Below the pieces are notes generated by a model that was not told the DNA's origin, did no database searches, and saw only the letters and a list, made by a program, of their open reading frames with translations. Below, one piece after another: positions 28,598 through 37,284 of a stretch of 64,000 bases of DNA (position 1 is the first letter of the stretch; each line of letters starts with the position of its first letter). The stretch comes from Aporhodopirellula aestuarii (GTDB taxonomy: Bacteria; Planctomycetota; Planctomycetia; Pirellulales; Pirellulaceae), in assembly GCF_023701485.1 (NCBI RefSeq), contig NZ_JAMQBK010000046.1, positions 62,001-126,000 on the forward strand. The letters are read 5' to 3'. The translations under genes were made by a program, and so were the position numbers.

Positions 28598-28868
28598 AAC
28601 AATCCTCGAGTGAATGAGTGGATGCTGATGGGCGAGCGAGCCAAACGGACGCCATCGCCTCGGCCAACACCGGTGTGATGCGGTGCTGGGGTTAAAGAAG
28701 AATCTGACGAGCGGGATTCTTCAAGCCCCGCGCGACTGCTTCCTGACGCCCCGCCCCCATCGCGATCATTTGGCGACGCAGTATAAATAGACCAAGCAAA
28801 TTTCGGTCACGCCACAAAAATGATGCCACCATCTGCCGCCGCCCACTTTCCGACCTAAGAATCGCACC

Positions 28869-30134
28869 ATGTCGAAAACACCTGTCGCTGATCTCCAACT
28901 CAATACCGAGCGTCTGCTCGAGCGTTTCCTGCGGTATGTCCGAATCGATACCGCCGCTGACCCCCACTCGAAAACCTATCCGAGCACCGCTAAGCAACTC
29001 GAACTCGGGAAAATACTGGCCGCGGAATTGACCGAGATGGGCATCGACGACGTCAATTTCACCAGTGATGGGCTGGTTATCGCAACCGTACCGTCGTCGA
29101 TCCCCGGCGACCTGCCTGTCGTCGCCGTGGTCGCCCACGTCGACACGTCGCCCGAAGCCCCCAGCGAGAACGTCACCCCGCAAGTCGTACGCGACTACGC
29201 CGGTGGAGACATCACACTGTGTAATGGCTCAGCGATCACCGTTGCGGATTACCCGAAACTGGAGCAAATGGTTGGCCACACCCTTGTTACCACCGACGGC
29301 ACAACCTTGCTCGGTGGCGACGACAAGGCGGGTGTGGCGATCATCATGGAGGTCGCTCACACGTTGATGGAACATCCCGAAATCCCGCACGGGCCCATGC
29401 GGGTCGTCATGACGTGCGACGAGGAAATCGGTCACGGCACCGACAAAATCGATTTGCGTCAGATCGGCGCCAAGGTCGGCTACACGATCGACGGCGGCGG
29501 GCACGGCGAAATCGATGTCGAAACCTTTTCGGCCGATGCAATGACGATCACGTTCACTGGTCACAATATCCACCCCGCGATCGCCAAAGGCCGGATGGTC
29601 AACTCAATCAGGGCGGCCGCCCGGTTCATCGATTCCCTGCCGATCGACGAAGAAACACCCGAGACCACCGAAGGCCGCGACGGTTTCATCCACATGCACG
29701 ACGTACATGGCGGTGTTGGCAAAACGCGAGTGGATTTGCTGTTACGCAGTTTCGACAGTGACGCACTCGAACATTACGCGGCCCGCGTTCGTGCGCTCGC
29801 TGAGAAGGCGGCAGCCAGCGTGCCGGGGGTGAAAGTCCGGTGCGATTTGCGACGCCAATACCGCAATCTCGGCGAGGGATTGGCGGCGTTGCCGGAGGCC
29901 GTCACGCTCGCTGAAGAGGCGTTTGCCAACCTCTCGATGGAGTGCTCTCGCGAGATCGTGCGGGGCGGCACCGATGGCAGCCAATTGACCGAAAAAGGCT
30001 TGCCAACGCCGAATTTATCGAGTGGCCAGCACAATATTCACAGCGTGCTGGAATTCGCAAACCTAAACGAAATGCGAGATTCTGCGCGACATCTGATCGA
30101 ATTGCTGAGACTCTGGGGCGAAAAACTCTCCTGA
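28869..30134 (+). CDS. pepT: Peptidase T (tripeptide aminopeptidase)
   Basis: A 421-residue M20 family zinc aminopeptidase that removes N-terminal residues from tripeptides in the cytoplasm. Zinc and catalytic positions are visible: VVAHVDTSPEAP (His, Asp), LLGGDDKAGVAII (bridging Asp), MTCDEEIGHGTDK (general base Glu-Glu), YTIDGGGHGEID and, near the C-terminus, GQHNIHSVLEF (His). The dimerisation domain with HPAIAKGRMVNSI lies at about 230-320. Length is as usual for PepT. It is divergent from the ROK gene with a 271-base gap that should hold both promoters; no clear hexamers were seen there. Confidence 0.92.
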   Translation: MSKTPVADLQLNTERLLERFLRYVRIDTAADPHSKTYPSTAKQLELGKILAAELTEMGIDDVNFTSDGLVIATVPSSIPGDLPVVAVVAHVDTSPEAPSENVTPQVVRDYAGGDITLCNGSAITVADYPKLEQMVGHTLVTTDGTTLLGGDDKAGVAIIMEVAHTLMEHPEIPHGPMRVVMTCDEEIGHGTDKIDLRQIGAKVGYTIDGGGHGEIDVETFSADAMTITFTGHNIHPAIAKGRMVNSIRAAARFIDSLPIDEETPETTEGRDGFIHMHDVHGGVGKTRVDLLLRSFDSDALEHYAARVRALAEKAAASVPGVKVRCDLRRQYRNLGEGLAALPEAVTLAEEAFANLSMECSREIVRGGTDGSQLTEKGLPTPNLSSGQHNIHSVLEFANLNEMRDSARHLIELLRLWGEKLS

Positions 30135-30212
30135 TTGCCCTGGTCACGAACGCCGCGGGCCTGATATCGCAAAAACTCCTCGAATGCTTCTTTCAATCAG
30201 GAGTCTTGTCAC

Positions 30213-30992
30213 ATGTTCGAGTTTTTTAAACGCTTGGTGTCCCCCGCCAAAGCCAAAAAGAACGATGTCGTTTTTTGGGTCGATTTACCCGAGATCCCAA
30301 ATCCTCCCCATCCCGATCGCCGGGCGGTACAGTGTCGCGTCGCCAATGAACCGGAATCGACCGCTAGCACGCGCTCGGTTGCCGATTCGGCCGTCAGTGC
30401 GATGTCGATCCCCGGGATCGTCGGTCAGCCCCCGACCGGTCAATCGTCTCGCAAGCCCCGCTTATCCCCTCGGCGCAAGCACCCGGCCGCCATGGCGAAT
30501 CGCCGTGGCGAAAAATCCCCGATCGCGTTCCATCGTGAACGATTGTTGGCAATGCGAATTGAGCACCTCAAGCTCTGCCCGTCCGAACGGTGCGAACAAC
30601 TCGCCGCAATCGGAATCCAAACCGCGGGCGATCTGATCTACGGCGATCCCAAACGAATCGCCGAAACGTTTCGCAATCCGGCGCGAGCCGAGCGTGCGAT
30701 CCGGCGGTACCGTGCGGCCATTAAACTGGCATTGTCGGTCGAATCGATGATGCCCCGTGACGCGTTATTGCTGGTGGCCATCCATCGCCGCAGCGTGGCG
30801 AGTTTGTCACGTGAATCGGCAGCACAACTTCATCGAGACCTCGAGCGATTCTCGATGAGCAGCCGCGGCAGCAAGATGATCGGCCGCCGTGGCGTGCCCA
30901 GTTTGCGTCGCGTGAAGGCTTGGGTCGCCACGTGTCGCGAAATGGCCGCCGCAGCAGCAGCTCCGCCCGAACTCGCCAGGCAAGTCGCCTGA
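30213..30992 (+). CDS. DUF4332-like helix-hairpin-helix protein
   Basis: A 259-residue basic protein. The first 100 residues are Pro/Arg-rich and probably disordered. From about 112, IEHLKLCPSERCEQLAAIGI and TAGDLIYGDPKRIAETF form a helix-hairpin-helix unit of the DUF4332 type, and a second one follows with MPRDALLLVAIHRRSVASL and RRGVPSLRRVKAWVATCR. HhH pairs often bind DNA non-specifically; that role here is inferred. A good SD (AGGAG) lies about 10 bases before the ATG at 30213. The gene follows pepT by 78 bases and may be read with it. Confidence 0.65.
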   Translation: MFEFFKRLVSPAKAKKNDVVFWVDLPEIPNPPHPDRRAVQCRVANEPESTASTRSVADSAVSAMSIPGIVGQPPTGQSSRKPRLSPRRKHPAAMANRRGEKSPIAFHRERLLAMRIEHLKLCPSERCEQLAAIGIQTAGDLIYGDPKRIAETFRNPARAERAIRRYRAAIKLALSVESMMPRDALLLVAIHRRSVASLSRESAAQLHRDLERFSMSSRGSKMIGRRGVPSLRRVKAWVATCREMAAAAAAPPELARQVA

Positions 30993-31061
30993 ACCGTATC
31001 AGCTGAGGCGTTTGTCGCGAGTCACGGAAGTAAACTCCGCGTGCCGGGCGTCAGGGTAGCG

Positions 31062-31125
31062 ATTGTCTGAACAACGCTACTTTTTGAACAGCGTCACTTT
31101 TCACGTAGCGCCACTTTTTACGTAG
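31062..31125. repeat. Imperfect tandem repeat of about 20 bp, three copies
   Basis: Three degenerate units with the shared pattern ac-gtagcg-cacttttt run through this stretch just before a perfect hairpin. The block is part of a 574-base gene-free region. It may be a decayed dispersed element. Confidence 0.5.
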
Positions 31126-31146
31126 CTCGGTCTCTCGGAGACCGAG
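31126..31146. repeat. Perfect 9-bp hairpin
   Basis: The arms 31126-31134 and 31138-31146 are perfectly complementary around a three-base loop. There is no U-tract, so this is not a typical terminator. It closes the tandem-repeat block upstream. Confidence 0.7.
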
Positions 31147-31401
31147 AATCGCGGGTGTTATCCGCTTTCAGAGCCCCGGAAACACTCTGCTACGTGCGTG
31201 GCGAAAACTCCAATACGACTGCCAGAACGTGGCGAAGTCCGGTTAGAGTATTTTGGAGAATGCCGCAGGCTCTCAACAGGTGTCCACGTTCGCGAGCACG
31301 TGATCCACACTCTGGCAACGGCGCCTACAGCCAAGAAGTAAAGATGCTTCTGCCTGCGAGCCAGCCGGCGGACGATGGCATCAGTTTGTACTGCGAGTCG
31401 C

Positions 31402-31499
31402 AGGGGACATTGATTGTTCTAACGCGATCTTTAACGCAGGGACGCAAGTCCCGCGTCACCGGACGACCTCGATTTGGCCGGTAGAAACCGGCCCTACAT
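31402..31499. repeat. Diverged copy (C) of the dispersed hairpin element
   Basis: The left end, ggggacattgattgttctaacg (31403-31424), matches gggacgttgattgttttagcg of copy A at 52.65 kb with few changes. The interior has small hairpins (31439-31443 with 31448-31452; 31476-31482 with 31487-31493) and the shared phrase gtcaccggacg. The long outer arms seen in copy A have decayed. This suggests an older member of the same family. Confidence 0.55.
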
Positions 31500-31566
31500 C
31501 CCATATCAATTTCAAAAATGCTCTCGCCTTAACGACGTGCATTGCCTCAACGCCCAACATCTTGGA

Positions 31567-32904
31567 TCAGGCGGCCCGTGTTTTGGCCACTTCGGTTTCG
31601 CTTCTTTGTGGGAACGCGATCGATTGCGGTCGCTCTTGGGAAGCTTGGCTTTGCTCACGGATACGTTGGCGACGACGGGTGGCTAGCCAGCTCACTGACC
31701 AACCGGCCGCGACCCCGAGACTCGAGACCAGGGCCACCTTCGCGATCGGGGATACCGTTGGCAGTGCAAACTTTGCGGCGATGTGCGCCAGACCGACAAC
31801 GGGATGATGCAGCAAATAAATCAGGAACGAAGCGTTTGCGAGCGATTTCATGATCGGACTGAGCCGATTGACGCTGGCTAGCGAGATCCCCATCAGGGCG
31901 AACGTGATCAGCGATGCAGCGCCAACACTGAGGATCGCTAACGCTGAACGCATGACGAGCGAACTGGCGGGTAATTGCCCCGCAAATTTTTCAGTCGTCA
32001 CCTCTGGATCAATCCCCGCCCATCCTCCGCCGATCCACATCGCAGGATCGCCGATCACGCCAAGCCACCAGGTACCGATGCAAACGGCCGCGGTGGTCAA
32101 TAGCACGCCGGGACCAAGCAGCCGCGAACCACGTTCGGCAAGCTCGTCGAGCTCCGGGTCCAAGCGATACCAGAACACACCGGCTGCGAAGAACGCGCCG
32201 CTGTACACCCACTTGGACACGACGGGGAGGAACGAATGCTGGAATCCCCAGACGACTTCGGGACGCAGCGTTAACGCAACCACAGCGGCAAGAAAGCAGC
32301 CAGGTAGAGCGATGCGGCCGATCTGCCCAGCGGTGCAACGGACAAGCGTCGACCAGGACGCGGCCAACAAGATCATGTAGGTCATCAGGTACTGCAGGAA
32401 CCACAAATGGCTTAGCCCCCACAGATTGCGGTCGATGCCGCCCTCAAATTTCATCCGCCGGACGTTGCCGACGGCGACCTGCCCTTCGGCCACCCACCCT
32501 AGCATCCAGGTGTAGAACTCGATCGGCAGCAGAAACAGAGTGGTCAGAAGCAAAGGCCAACCGAGGCGTCGGAGACGATTGGCGGCAGTCGACCAGGCTC
32601 CCTTGTATGCGATACTACGGGCGGCGAAGAATCCGGCGATCACCAAAAAGATCGGCATGATCACAATTTCGATCGCCCAAAACACCGCAGTCACGGGCTC
32701 GCTCGGCGTGTCGTGAACGCTCCAGCTCAATCCTGCCATCGACGGCTGGGCGTACGGGACGCACGCGTGCAAAACGACCACGGCGACCGCCGCAACGGCT
32801 CGTAGTGCGTCAATGCCGGCAAAATGATTGCGATGTGGTTCTGATGACACGCTCGATGGGCGATTCGCCGCCGTGGTCATCGGAAGAATCTTGGGCATGT
32901 CCAT
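31567..32904 (-). CDS. Acyltransferase family 3 membrane protein
   Basis: A 445-residue integral membrane O-acyltransferase (PF01757), of the OpgC-like or exopolysaccharide-modifying type. It begins with FAGIDALRAVAAVAVVVLHA, where the His is the conserved residue of helix 1, followed by about ten helices such as PIFLVIAGFFAARS, WPLLLTTLFLLPIEFY, HLWFLQYLMTYMILLAASW and FLIYLLHHPVVGLAHIAA. The tail is basic and Gln-rich. The likely job is acetylation or succinylation of a surface glycan. The ATG at 32904 was chosen; a TTG at 32952 is in frame. No partner glycan genes are adjacent. Confidence 0.82.
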   Translation of the reverse strand: MDMPKILPMTTAANRPSSVSSEPHRNHFAGIDALRAVAAVAVVVLHACVPYAQPSMAGLSWSVHDTPSEPVTAVFWAIEIVIMPIFLVIAGFFAARSIAYKGAWSTAANRLRRLGWPLLLTTLFLLPIEFYTWMLGWVAEGQVAVGNVRRMKFEGGIDRNLWGLSHLWFLQYLMTYMILLAASWSTLVRCTAGQIGRIALPGCFLAAVVALTLRPEVVWGFQHSFLPVVSKWVYSGAFFAAGVFWYRLDPELDELAERGSRLLGPGVLLTTAAVCIGTWWLGVIGDPAMWIGGGWAGIDPEVTTEKFAGQLPASSLVMRSALAILSVGAASLITFALMGISLASVNRLSPIMKSLANASFLIYLLHHPVVGLAHIAAKFALPTVSPIAKVALVSSLGVAAGWSVSWLATRRRQRIREQSQASQERPQSIAFPQRSETEVAKTRAA

Positions 32905-33047
32905 TGCCAGTGCTCGCGTTCGCACGGGGGAGTTGGCCTTGCGGTGATGCAAGACGAGAGTTAGCCCCGGTTCTACAAAACCGGGTGGTTTCGGAACCAG
33001 ACCGGAATATTCGCCGATTTGCCCTTATGCCTTTGGGGACTTCGACC

Positions 33048-33377
33048 TCAACCGCGGCGGGCAACCGCACCACGATAGAAAATGACGATCGCCGCGATCA
33101 AAAGCACCGGCGCCGCCCCAAAGGCCAACCAGGACGCGGTCTCGTGTGAAATCGACAGCCCGAACAGCATGACTTCGGGATCATAGGTTGCAAATCGACG
33201 TCCCACGCTAGCTGGCCTTAACATGTCATGCATTTGCCAGACGATCCCCGGCCCGGCCAGAATGATCGCGGTCAAAACCAAGCAGGACGACGCGAGCATG
33301 TGACCACCCGCTGGCAGACGCCGAGACAATGTGGGACGAGGTTGCGGCGGTGTGTACGGATTCTCAGAACTACCCAT
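33048..33377 (-). CDS. Small two-helix membrane protein with N-terminal NPYTPP
   Basis: A 109-residue protein with no recognised family domain. It opens with MGSSENPYTPPQP, a short polar motif that recurs at the start of many small planctomycete membrane proteins. Two membrane helices follow, about residues 28-48 (LASSCLVLTAIILAGPGI) and 82-102 (WLAFGAAPVLLIAAIVIFY). The loop between them is about 33 residues. A GGAAG precedes the ATG at 33377 closely. Function unknown. Confidence 0.7.
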   Translation of the reverse strand: MGSSENPYTPPQPRPTLSRRLPAGGHMLASSCLVLTAIILAGPGIVWQMHDMLRPASVGRRFATYDPEVMLFGLSISHETASWLAFGAAPVLLIAAIVIFYRGAVARRG

Positions 33378-33506
33378 CTTCCGTGCATTCCAGTCGGACG
33401 AAGTTGGTCAATCGGAACGGCTCTTTCGCGTCCCATTTCACGTGCCACGAGCCGGACAGGCAACCGCGAACCCAGACGACACGGCACCCTCAAAACGACG
33501 CGAGAT

Positions 33507-34664
33507 TCAGCAGCCGCAGCCTTGCGTTTTGACGATCACGGCGGTCCGATCATCTTGTTGAATCGCATCGCCATTGAAATCTTCGGCCAACAGGAAGACG
33601 GAATCCAAGATGCTCAACGCCGGCAGTTCCCGACCCGAGACGACTTCTTCGACGACTCGCCGATCACCCAGGAAATCCTGGTGATCACAAGTTGCTTCGG
33701 AGATGCCATCGGTGAACAGCGCGAGCAGATCGCCCGGTTCGAACTGCTCCACGTCCATGGACTCGTAATGCTCTCTCGGGTTGATCCCAAGCGGCGGGTT
33801 ATCGGTTTGCAACCTGATCACCGCCCCGTCTGTCTTGACGAGGTAGCCGGGATGCCCGGCGCTACAGTAGGTCATTCTGCAGCCGGTTGCGTCGAAACTC
33901 GCGACAAAGAGGGTGACGAAGAGCTGCTGTTGCATGTCATCGGCGAGCAAACGATTGACTTGCGTGATGACCTCGCTGAGTGACATTTCCGTCGAAGCGA
34001 GTGCCCGCACGAAAGCACGCGTTTCCACCATCATCATGGCGGGCCCGATCCCATGACCGCTGACATCGCCGATGACGACCATCAGCGAACCGTCCGAGCG
34101 AGTAACGTAGTCGTAAAAGTCACCACCGTTTTGCGTCGCGGAAGAACACCGACCCGCGATGCTCACGTTGGGGAACGTTGATTCGTTGTGGGGATAAAGA
34201 CGTTGTTGGATCGCGTCGGCAAGTTCGAGATCATGACGAACGCTGGCGAGCTCCTTTTCGAGCAGATGCCGGGCGTTTCGTTCGACGGCAAAGTGAACAG
34301 TACGACCGAGCAACTCGGGCGTGAAGTCGTTGCCTTTGACGATGTAATCTTGGGCCCCGAGCCTTACCGCACTGACGGCGGTTCGCTCATCGGTATCACC
34401 ACTGATGATGACGATCGCCGCATCACCGCTGGCCCGCGCGAGTTTGCGGAACGTATCGAGTCCATGACTGTCGGGGAGATTCAGATCGAGTAGAACGACA
34501 TCCACGGGTGTTGCAGCGAGCACATCCAAGGCGGACATCAACGAGTCAGCCACGTGTAACGTGTACTCTCCGCTGAGCCCTTTCTTCAAACACACCTGCG
34601 CGTGAAAGCGAGCCGTCGGGCTATCTTCGACGAGCAAGATCGCGATGGGAAGAACGGTGTTCAA
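33507..34664 (-). CDS. Response regulator with PP2C-type (RsbU/SpoIIE) phosphatase output
   Basis: A 385-residue signalling protein. The receiver is at about 7-125, with AILLVEDSPTAR (acidic pocket), phospho-acceptor Asp in VVLLDLNLPDSHG, Thr/Ser switch in IVIISGDTDE and Lys in DYIVKGND. A short helical linker (about 130-150) leads to a PPM/SpoIIE phosphatase domain with GGDFYDYV (metal Asp), VVIGDVSGHGIGPAMMM, YCSAGHPGYLVK and DLLALFTDGISEA. All metal-binding Asp residues are present. Such proteins dephosphorylate STAS anti-anti-sigma factors in partner-switching pathways, so the STAS protein at 58.3 kb is a possible but unproven target. Monocistronic by spacing. Confidence 0.9.
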   Translation of the reverse strand: MNTVLPIAILLVEDSPTARFHAQVCLKKGLSGEYTLHVADSLMSALDVLAATPVDVVLLDLNLPDSHGLDTFRKLARASGDAAIVIISGDTDERTAVSAVRLGAQDYIVKGNDFTPELLGRTVHFAVERNARHLLEKELASVRHDLELADAIQQRLYPHNESTFPNVSIAGRCSSATQNGGDFYDYVTRSDGSLMVVIGDVSGHGIGPAMMMVETRAFVRALASTEMSLSEVITQVNRLLADDMQQQLFVTLFVASFDATGCRMTYCSAGHPGYLVKTDGAVIRLQTDNPPLGINPREHYESMDVEQFEPGDLLALFTDGISEATCDHQDFLGDRRVVEEVVSGRELPALSILDSVFLLAEDFNGDAIQQDDRTAVIVKTQGCGC

Positions 34665-34841
34665 TGGGGACTCAAGGTAGCAACTCTCGCCGATCCGACT
34701 TTCGACACGCGGGGGCGAAAGAGTAACGAACCGGACCAGGGACGCCGCATCAGCGGGGCGCCCTATCGGGGGGGTGTCTTCAATCCGCTATTATATTATC
34801 GCGAGGAATGCGTTCACAACCCTTCAATTTGAGACTCTTTG

Positions 34842-37148
34842 TCACCTGCGCCGCTTTTTCTTTTTCTCGCGACGTTCCGTTTTTCGCTTCGTTTTGTAGG
34901 TCGACTTCGCTTTTGCGGCCGGTTTGGGACCACGTGCGGCTCCCTTTCCGCCTGAGAGGTTTTTCACGACCTTCAGGTAGAGTTGCCGATCCTGCAAATC
35001 GACTTTATCGATCCGTACCAGTAACAAGTCACCAAGCCGAAACTGGTTTCCTTCTTTAAAACCGACGAGCAGGTGTCCTCGCCGCTCGAACCGATATTGA
35101 TCGCCTGGCAAGGTGGTGACAGGGATGAATCCGTCGACGGGTAATTTCACGCAGCGTGCGTGCAAACCGTCGGCAAACACCCGGCTGATAACGGCTTCGA
35201 GCGTTTCGCCGACCTTTTTCTTGAGAAAGTGCAACAGCTTGAGTTGGATCAATTCTCGCTCCGCTGACGCGGCGTTGCGTTCGGCGTCACTGCATTCGTG
35301 GCCGAGTTTGACGAGTTCGGCGAAGGATTCATCAGGAGTCGATTTCTTATCGATCAGCTTCTGAACCAGCCGATGCACGCTGAGGTCGGGGTAGCGCCGG
35401 ATCGGACTGGTGAAGTGGCAATAGTGCTCCATGTCGAGCGCGTAGTGACCTTCACGATGCGGTCCGTAAACCGCTTTGTTCATGCTCTTGAGCACGGCAA
35501 AGTTGACCGCGTTCTCCATCGGCGTGCCGGCAACTTTGTCTAACACCGCCTGGATCTCGAAACGGCTTTCGACATTGTCGATTCCGATTCCGAGGTCTTT
35601 GACAAACGACGTCAGACTCCGCAACTTTCGCCGTTCGGGTGGTTCGTGGATGCGATGCAAAAAGTTCAGTTCGAGGTTGTCGAGCCAGTAGGCGACGGCT
35701 TGATTGCCGGCCAACATGAACTCCTCGATGATCTGATGGCTCTCGGTATGTTCGACAAGGTAGGCGCCTTTGACTTTGCCCAGCCGGTCGAGCTCGAGCT
35801 TGATGTCGGGCATGTCCATCGACAGCGAGCCTTCGCGGAAACGCTTTTTGCGCATCTTCATGGCGAGCGTGTGCATTTGATCGAGCAATTCGCAGATCGC
35901 GGCACCCCATTCTTCTTTGAACGATTGCGGCGAGGCGAGATACTGATCGATCTGTTCGTAATTGAATCGCTTGTCGCTGTGGATGACTGCGTTATGGACC
36001 TCGGTGTGCGTGATCGTGAGATCATCGGTAAATTCGATCTCGACCGATTTGACGAGGCGGCGGCGTTCGGGCTGTAGCGACGCGAGGTGATTGCTGATGA
36101 TTTCGGGAATCATCGGAATCACGCGATCGGGCAAATAAACACTGGTGCCCCTTTTTCTGGCTTCGACGTCGATCGCGCCGCCGACGTGCACAAAGTGACT
36201 GACATCGGCGATGTGAACCCACAATCTCCAACGCCCGTCTTCGCGAGCCAGCGAGATCGCGTCGTCGAAATCGCGGGCATCGAACGGATCAATCGTGATC
36301 GTCAATAGATCGCTGAGGTCGGTTCGATCCGCGGGCAGATCGTCTTCATCAAACTCGTCGGCACGCTTGCGTGCTTCGTCTAACACGGCCGCCGGAAACT
36401 CATCGGGCAGTCCGTACTGACGCATCACCGTCAGTGTGTCGATCGCAGGATTCTTGCTGCTGCCGAGCCGTTCCAAAATGACGGCTTCGCCTCCGCCACC
36501 ATCGTCGTCGGGAAACTCAACGATCTCAACGAAGACTTTATCGTCATCGACGAGCGGCAAGCCGCGGACATCCCCAACACCCACGGGCGCGTTGAAGTGC
36601 ACACCATCGAGATAAACGACGGGGCCATCAATGGCGGGCGCGCGTTCACGATCTTCGTCTTCGGGCGGTATCGGTTTGGTTCGGAACGTGCCGGTGAATT
36701 GACGCCGCTCGCGTTGCACCACGGCGACAACAATACCCTCCACGCCACCACGGCGTCCGGGGCTGATTTCGACTTCGACGAGGTCGCCCTCCATCGCACC
36801 GCCCGTGGCACCGGGGGGCACGAAAATGTCTTCGGGGACGTCGCCGTCAGCGTCGGTCCCGCCGCTGGACGGACGAACAAATCCGAAGCCGCCGCCCATG
36901 GCGCGTCTGAATTTACCGCGAACATGGTCGGCGCTGCCGCCAACGGCAGCAGCCGCCATCACCAAATGATTCCCACCGTAAACCAGCCGTCCTTCCAAGA
37001 CGAGCTGCTTGATCACCCGACGAAGTTCGCGATATCCATCGCCGTCGAGCTTCAAATGAGTGGCAATTTGTTTCGGTTTGCTGGGACGGTATTCCGCCGC
37101 GTGGACCCATCGAAGCAGGCGATCGGTCAATTGTTGAGAGACTTCCAT
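34842..37148 (-). CDS. rnr: Ribonuclease R (VacB), 3'-5' exoribonuclease
   Basis: A 768-residue RNB-family exonuclease that degrades structured RNA. Order: winged-helix N-terminal domain (about 5-60), cold-shock domains (FRRAMGGGFGFVRP; DIFVPPGATGGAMEGDLVEV), the RNB catalytic domain with the acidic cluster TITIDPFDARDFDDAISL (about 290-310) and HCHFTSPIRRYPDLSVH near 560, then an S1 domain (VISRVFADGLHARCVKLPVDGF) and a Lys/Arg-rich tail (KTKRKTERREKKKKRRR) as in E. coli RNase R. All catalytic Asp residues are seen. The ATG at 37148 (MEVSQQLTDRLL) fits the family start; the frame is open 27 codons further. Confidence 0.93.
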   Translation of the reverse strand: MEVSQQLTDRLLRWVHAAEYRPSKPKQIATHLKLDGDGYRELRRVIKQLVLEGRLVYGGNHLVMAAAAVGGSADHVRGKFRRAMGGGFGFVRPSSGGTDADGDVPEDIFVPPGATGGAMEGDLVEVEISPGRRGGVEGIVVAVVQRERRQFTGTFRTKPIPPEDEDRERAPAIDGPVVYLDGVHFNAPVGVGDVRGLPLVDDDKVFVEIVEFPDDDGGGGEAVILERLGSSKNPAIDTLTVMRQYGLPDEFPAAVLDEARKRADEFDEDDLPADRTDLSDLLTITIDPFDARDFDDAISLAREDGRWRLWVHIADVSHFVHVGGAIDVEARKRGTSVYLPDRVIPMIPEIISNHLASLQPERRRLVKSVEIEFTDDLTITHTEVHNAVIHSDKRFNYEQIDQYLASPQSFKEEWGAAICELLDQMHTLAMKMRKKRFREGSLSMDMPDIKLELDRLGKVKGAYLVEHTESHQIIEEFMLAGNQAVAYWLDNLELNFLHRIHEPPERRKLRSLTSFVKDLGIGIDNVESRFEIQAVLDKVAGTPMENAVNFAVLKSMNKAVYGPHREGHYALDMEHYCHFTSPIRRYPDLSVHRLVQKLIDKKSTPDESFAELVKLGHECSDAERNAASAERELIQLKLLHFLKKKVGETLEAVISRVFADGLHARCVKLPVDGFIPVTTLPGDQYRFERRGHLLVGFKEGNQFRLGDLLLVRIDKVDLQDRQLYLKVVKNLSGGKGAARGPKPAAKAKSTYKTKRKTERREKKKKRRR

Positions 37149-37284
37149 GCCGCCAGGATAGCTGCGCGGCCAATCGGAAGCGAGACGCGGGAAAGCCGGT
37201 TTTCGCAAACCGGCCAACGACCAAGTCAACCACTCTCATGAGAGGACATCGGTCGAATATGGATTCCGTCGAAAATTTTCTCGA

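Larger units (their letters stand above)
30993..31566. other. Gene-free region with degenerate dispersed repeats
   Basis: This 574-base gap lies between the convergent DUF4332 and acyltransferase genes. It holds the tandem block and hairpin at 31062-31146, a middle stretch with phrases such as gccagaacgtgg and cacactctggcaac that resemble (on the other strand) gccagcatgtggtgcacg at 55451-55468, and a diverged copy of the dispersed hairpin element at 31402-31499. Frames within it do not look coding. Confidence 0.6.

Noticed and set aside
34188-34493. Antisense 101-residue frame in the receiver-phosphatase gene
   Set aside because: Shadow of the real gene; no start signal or domain.
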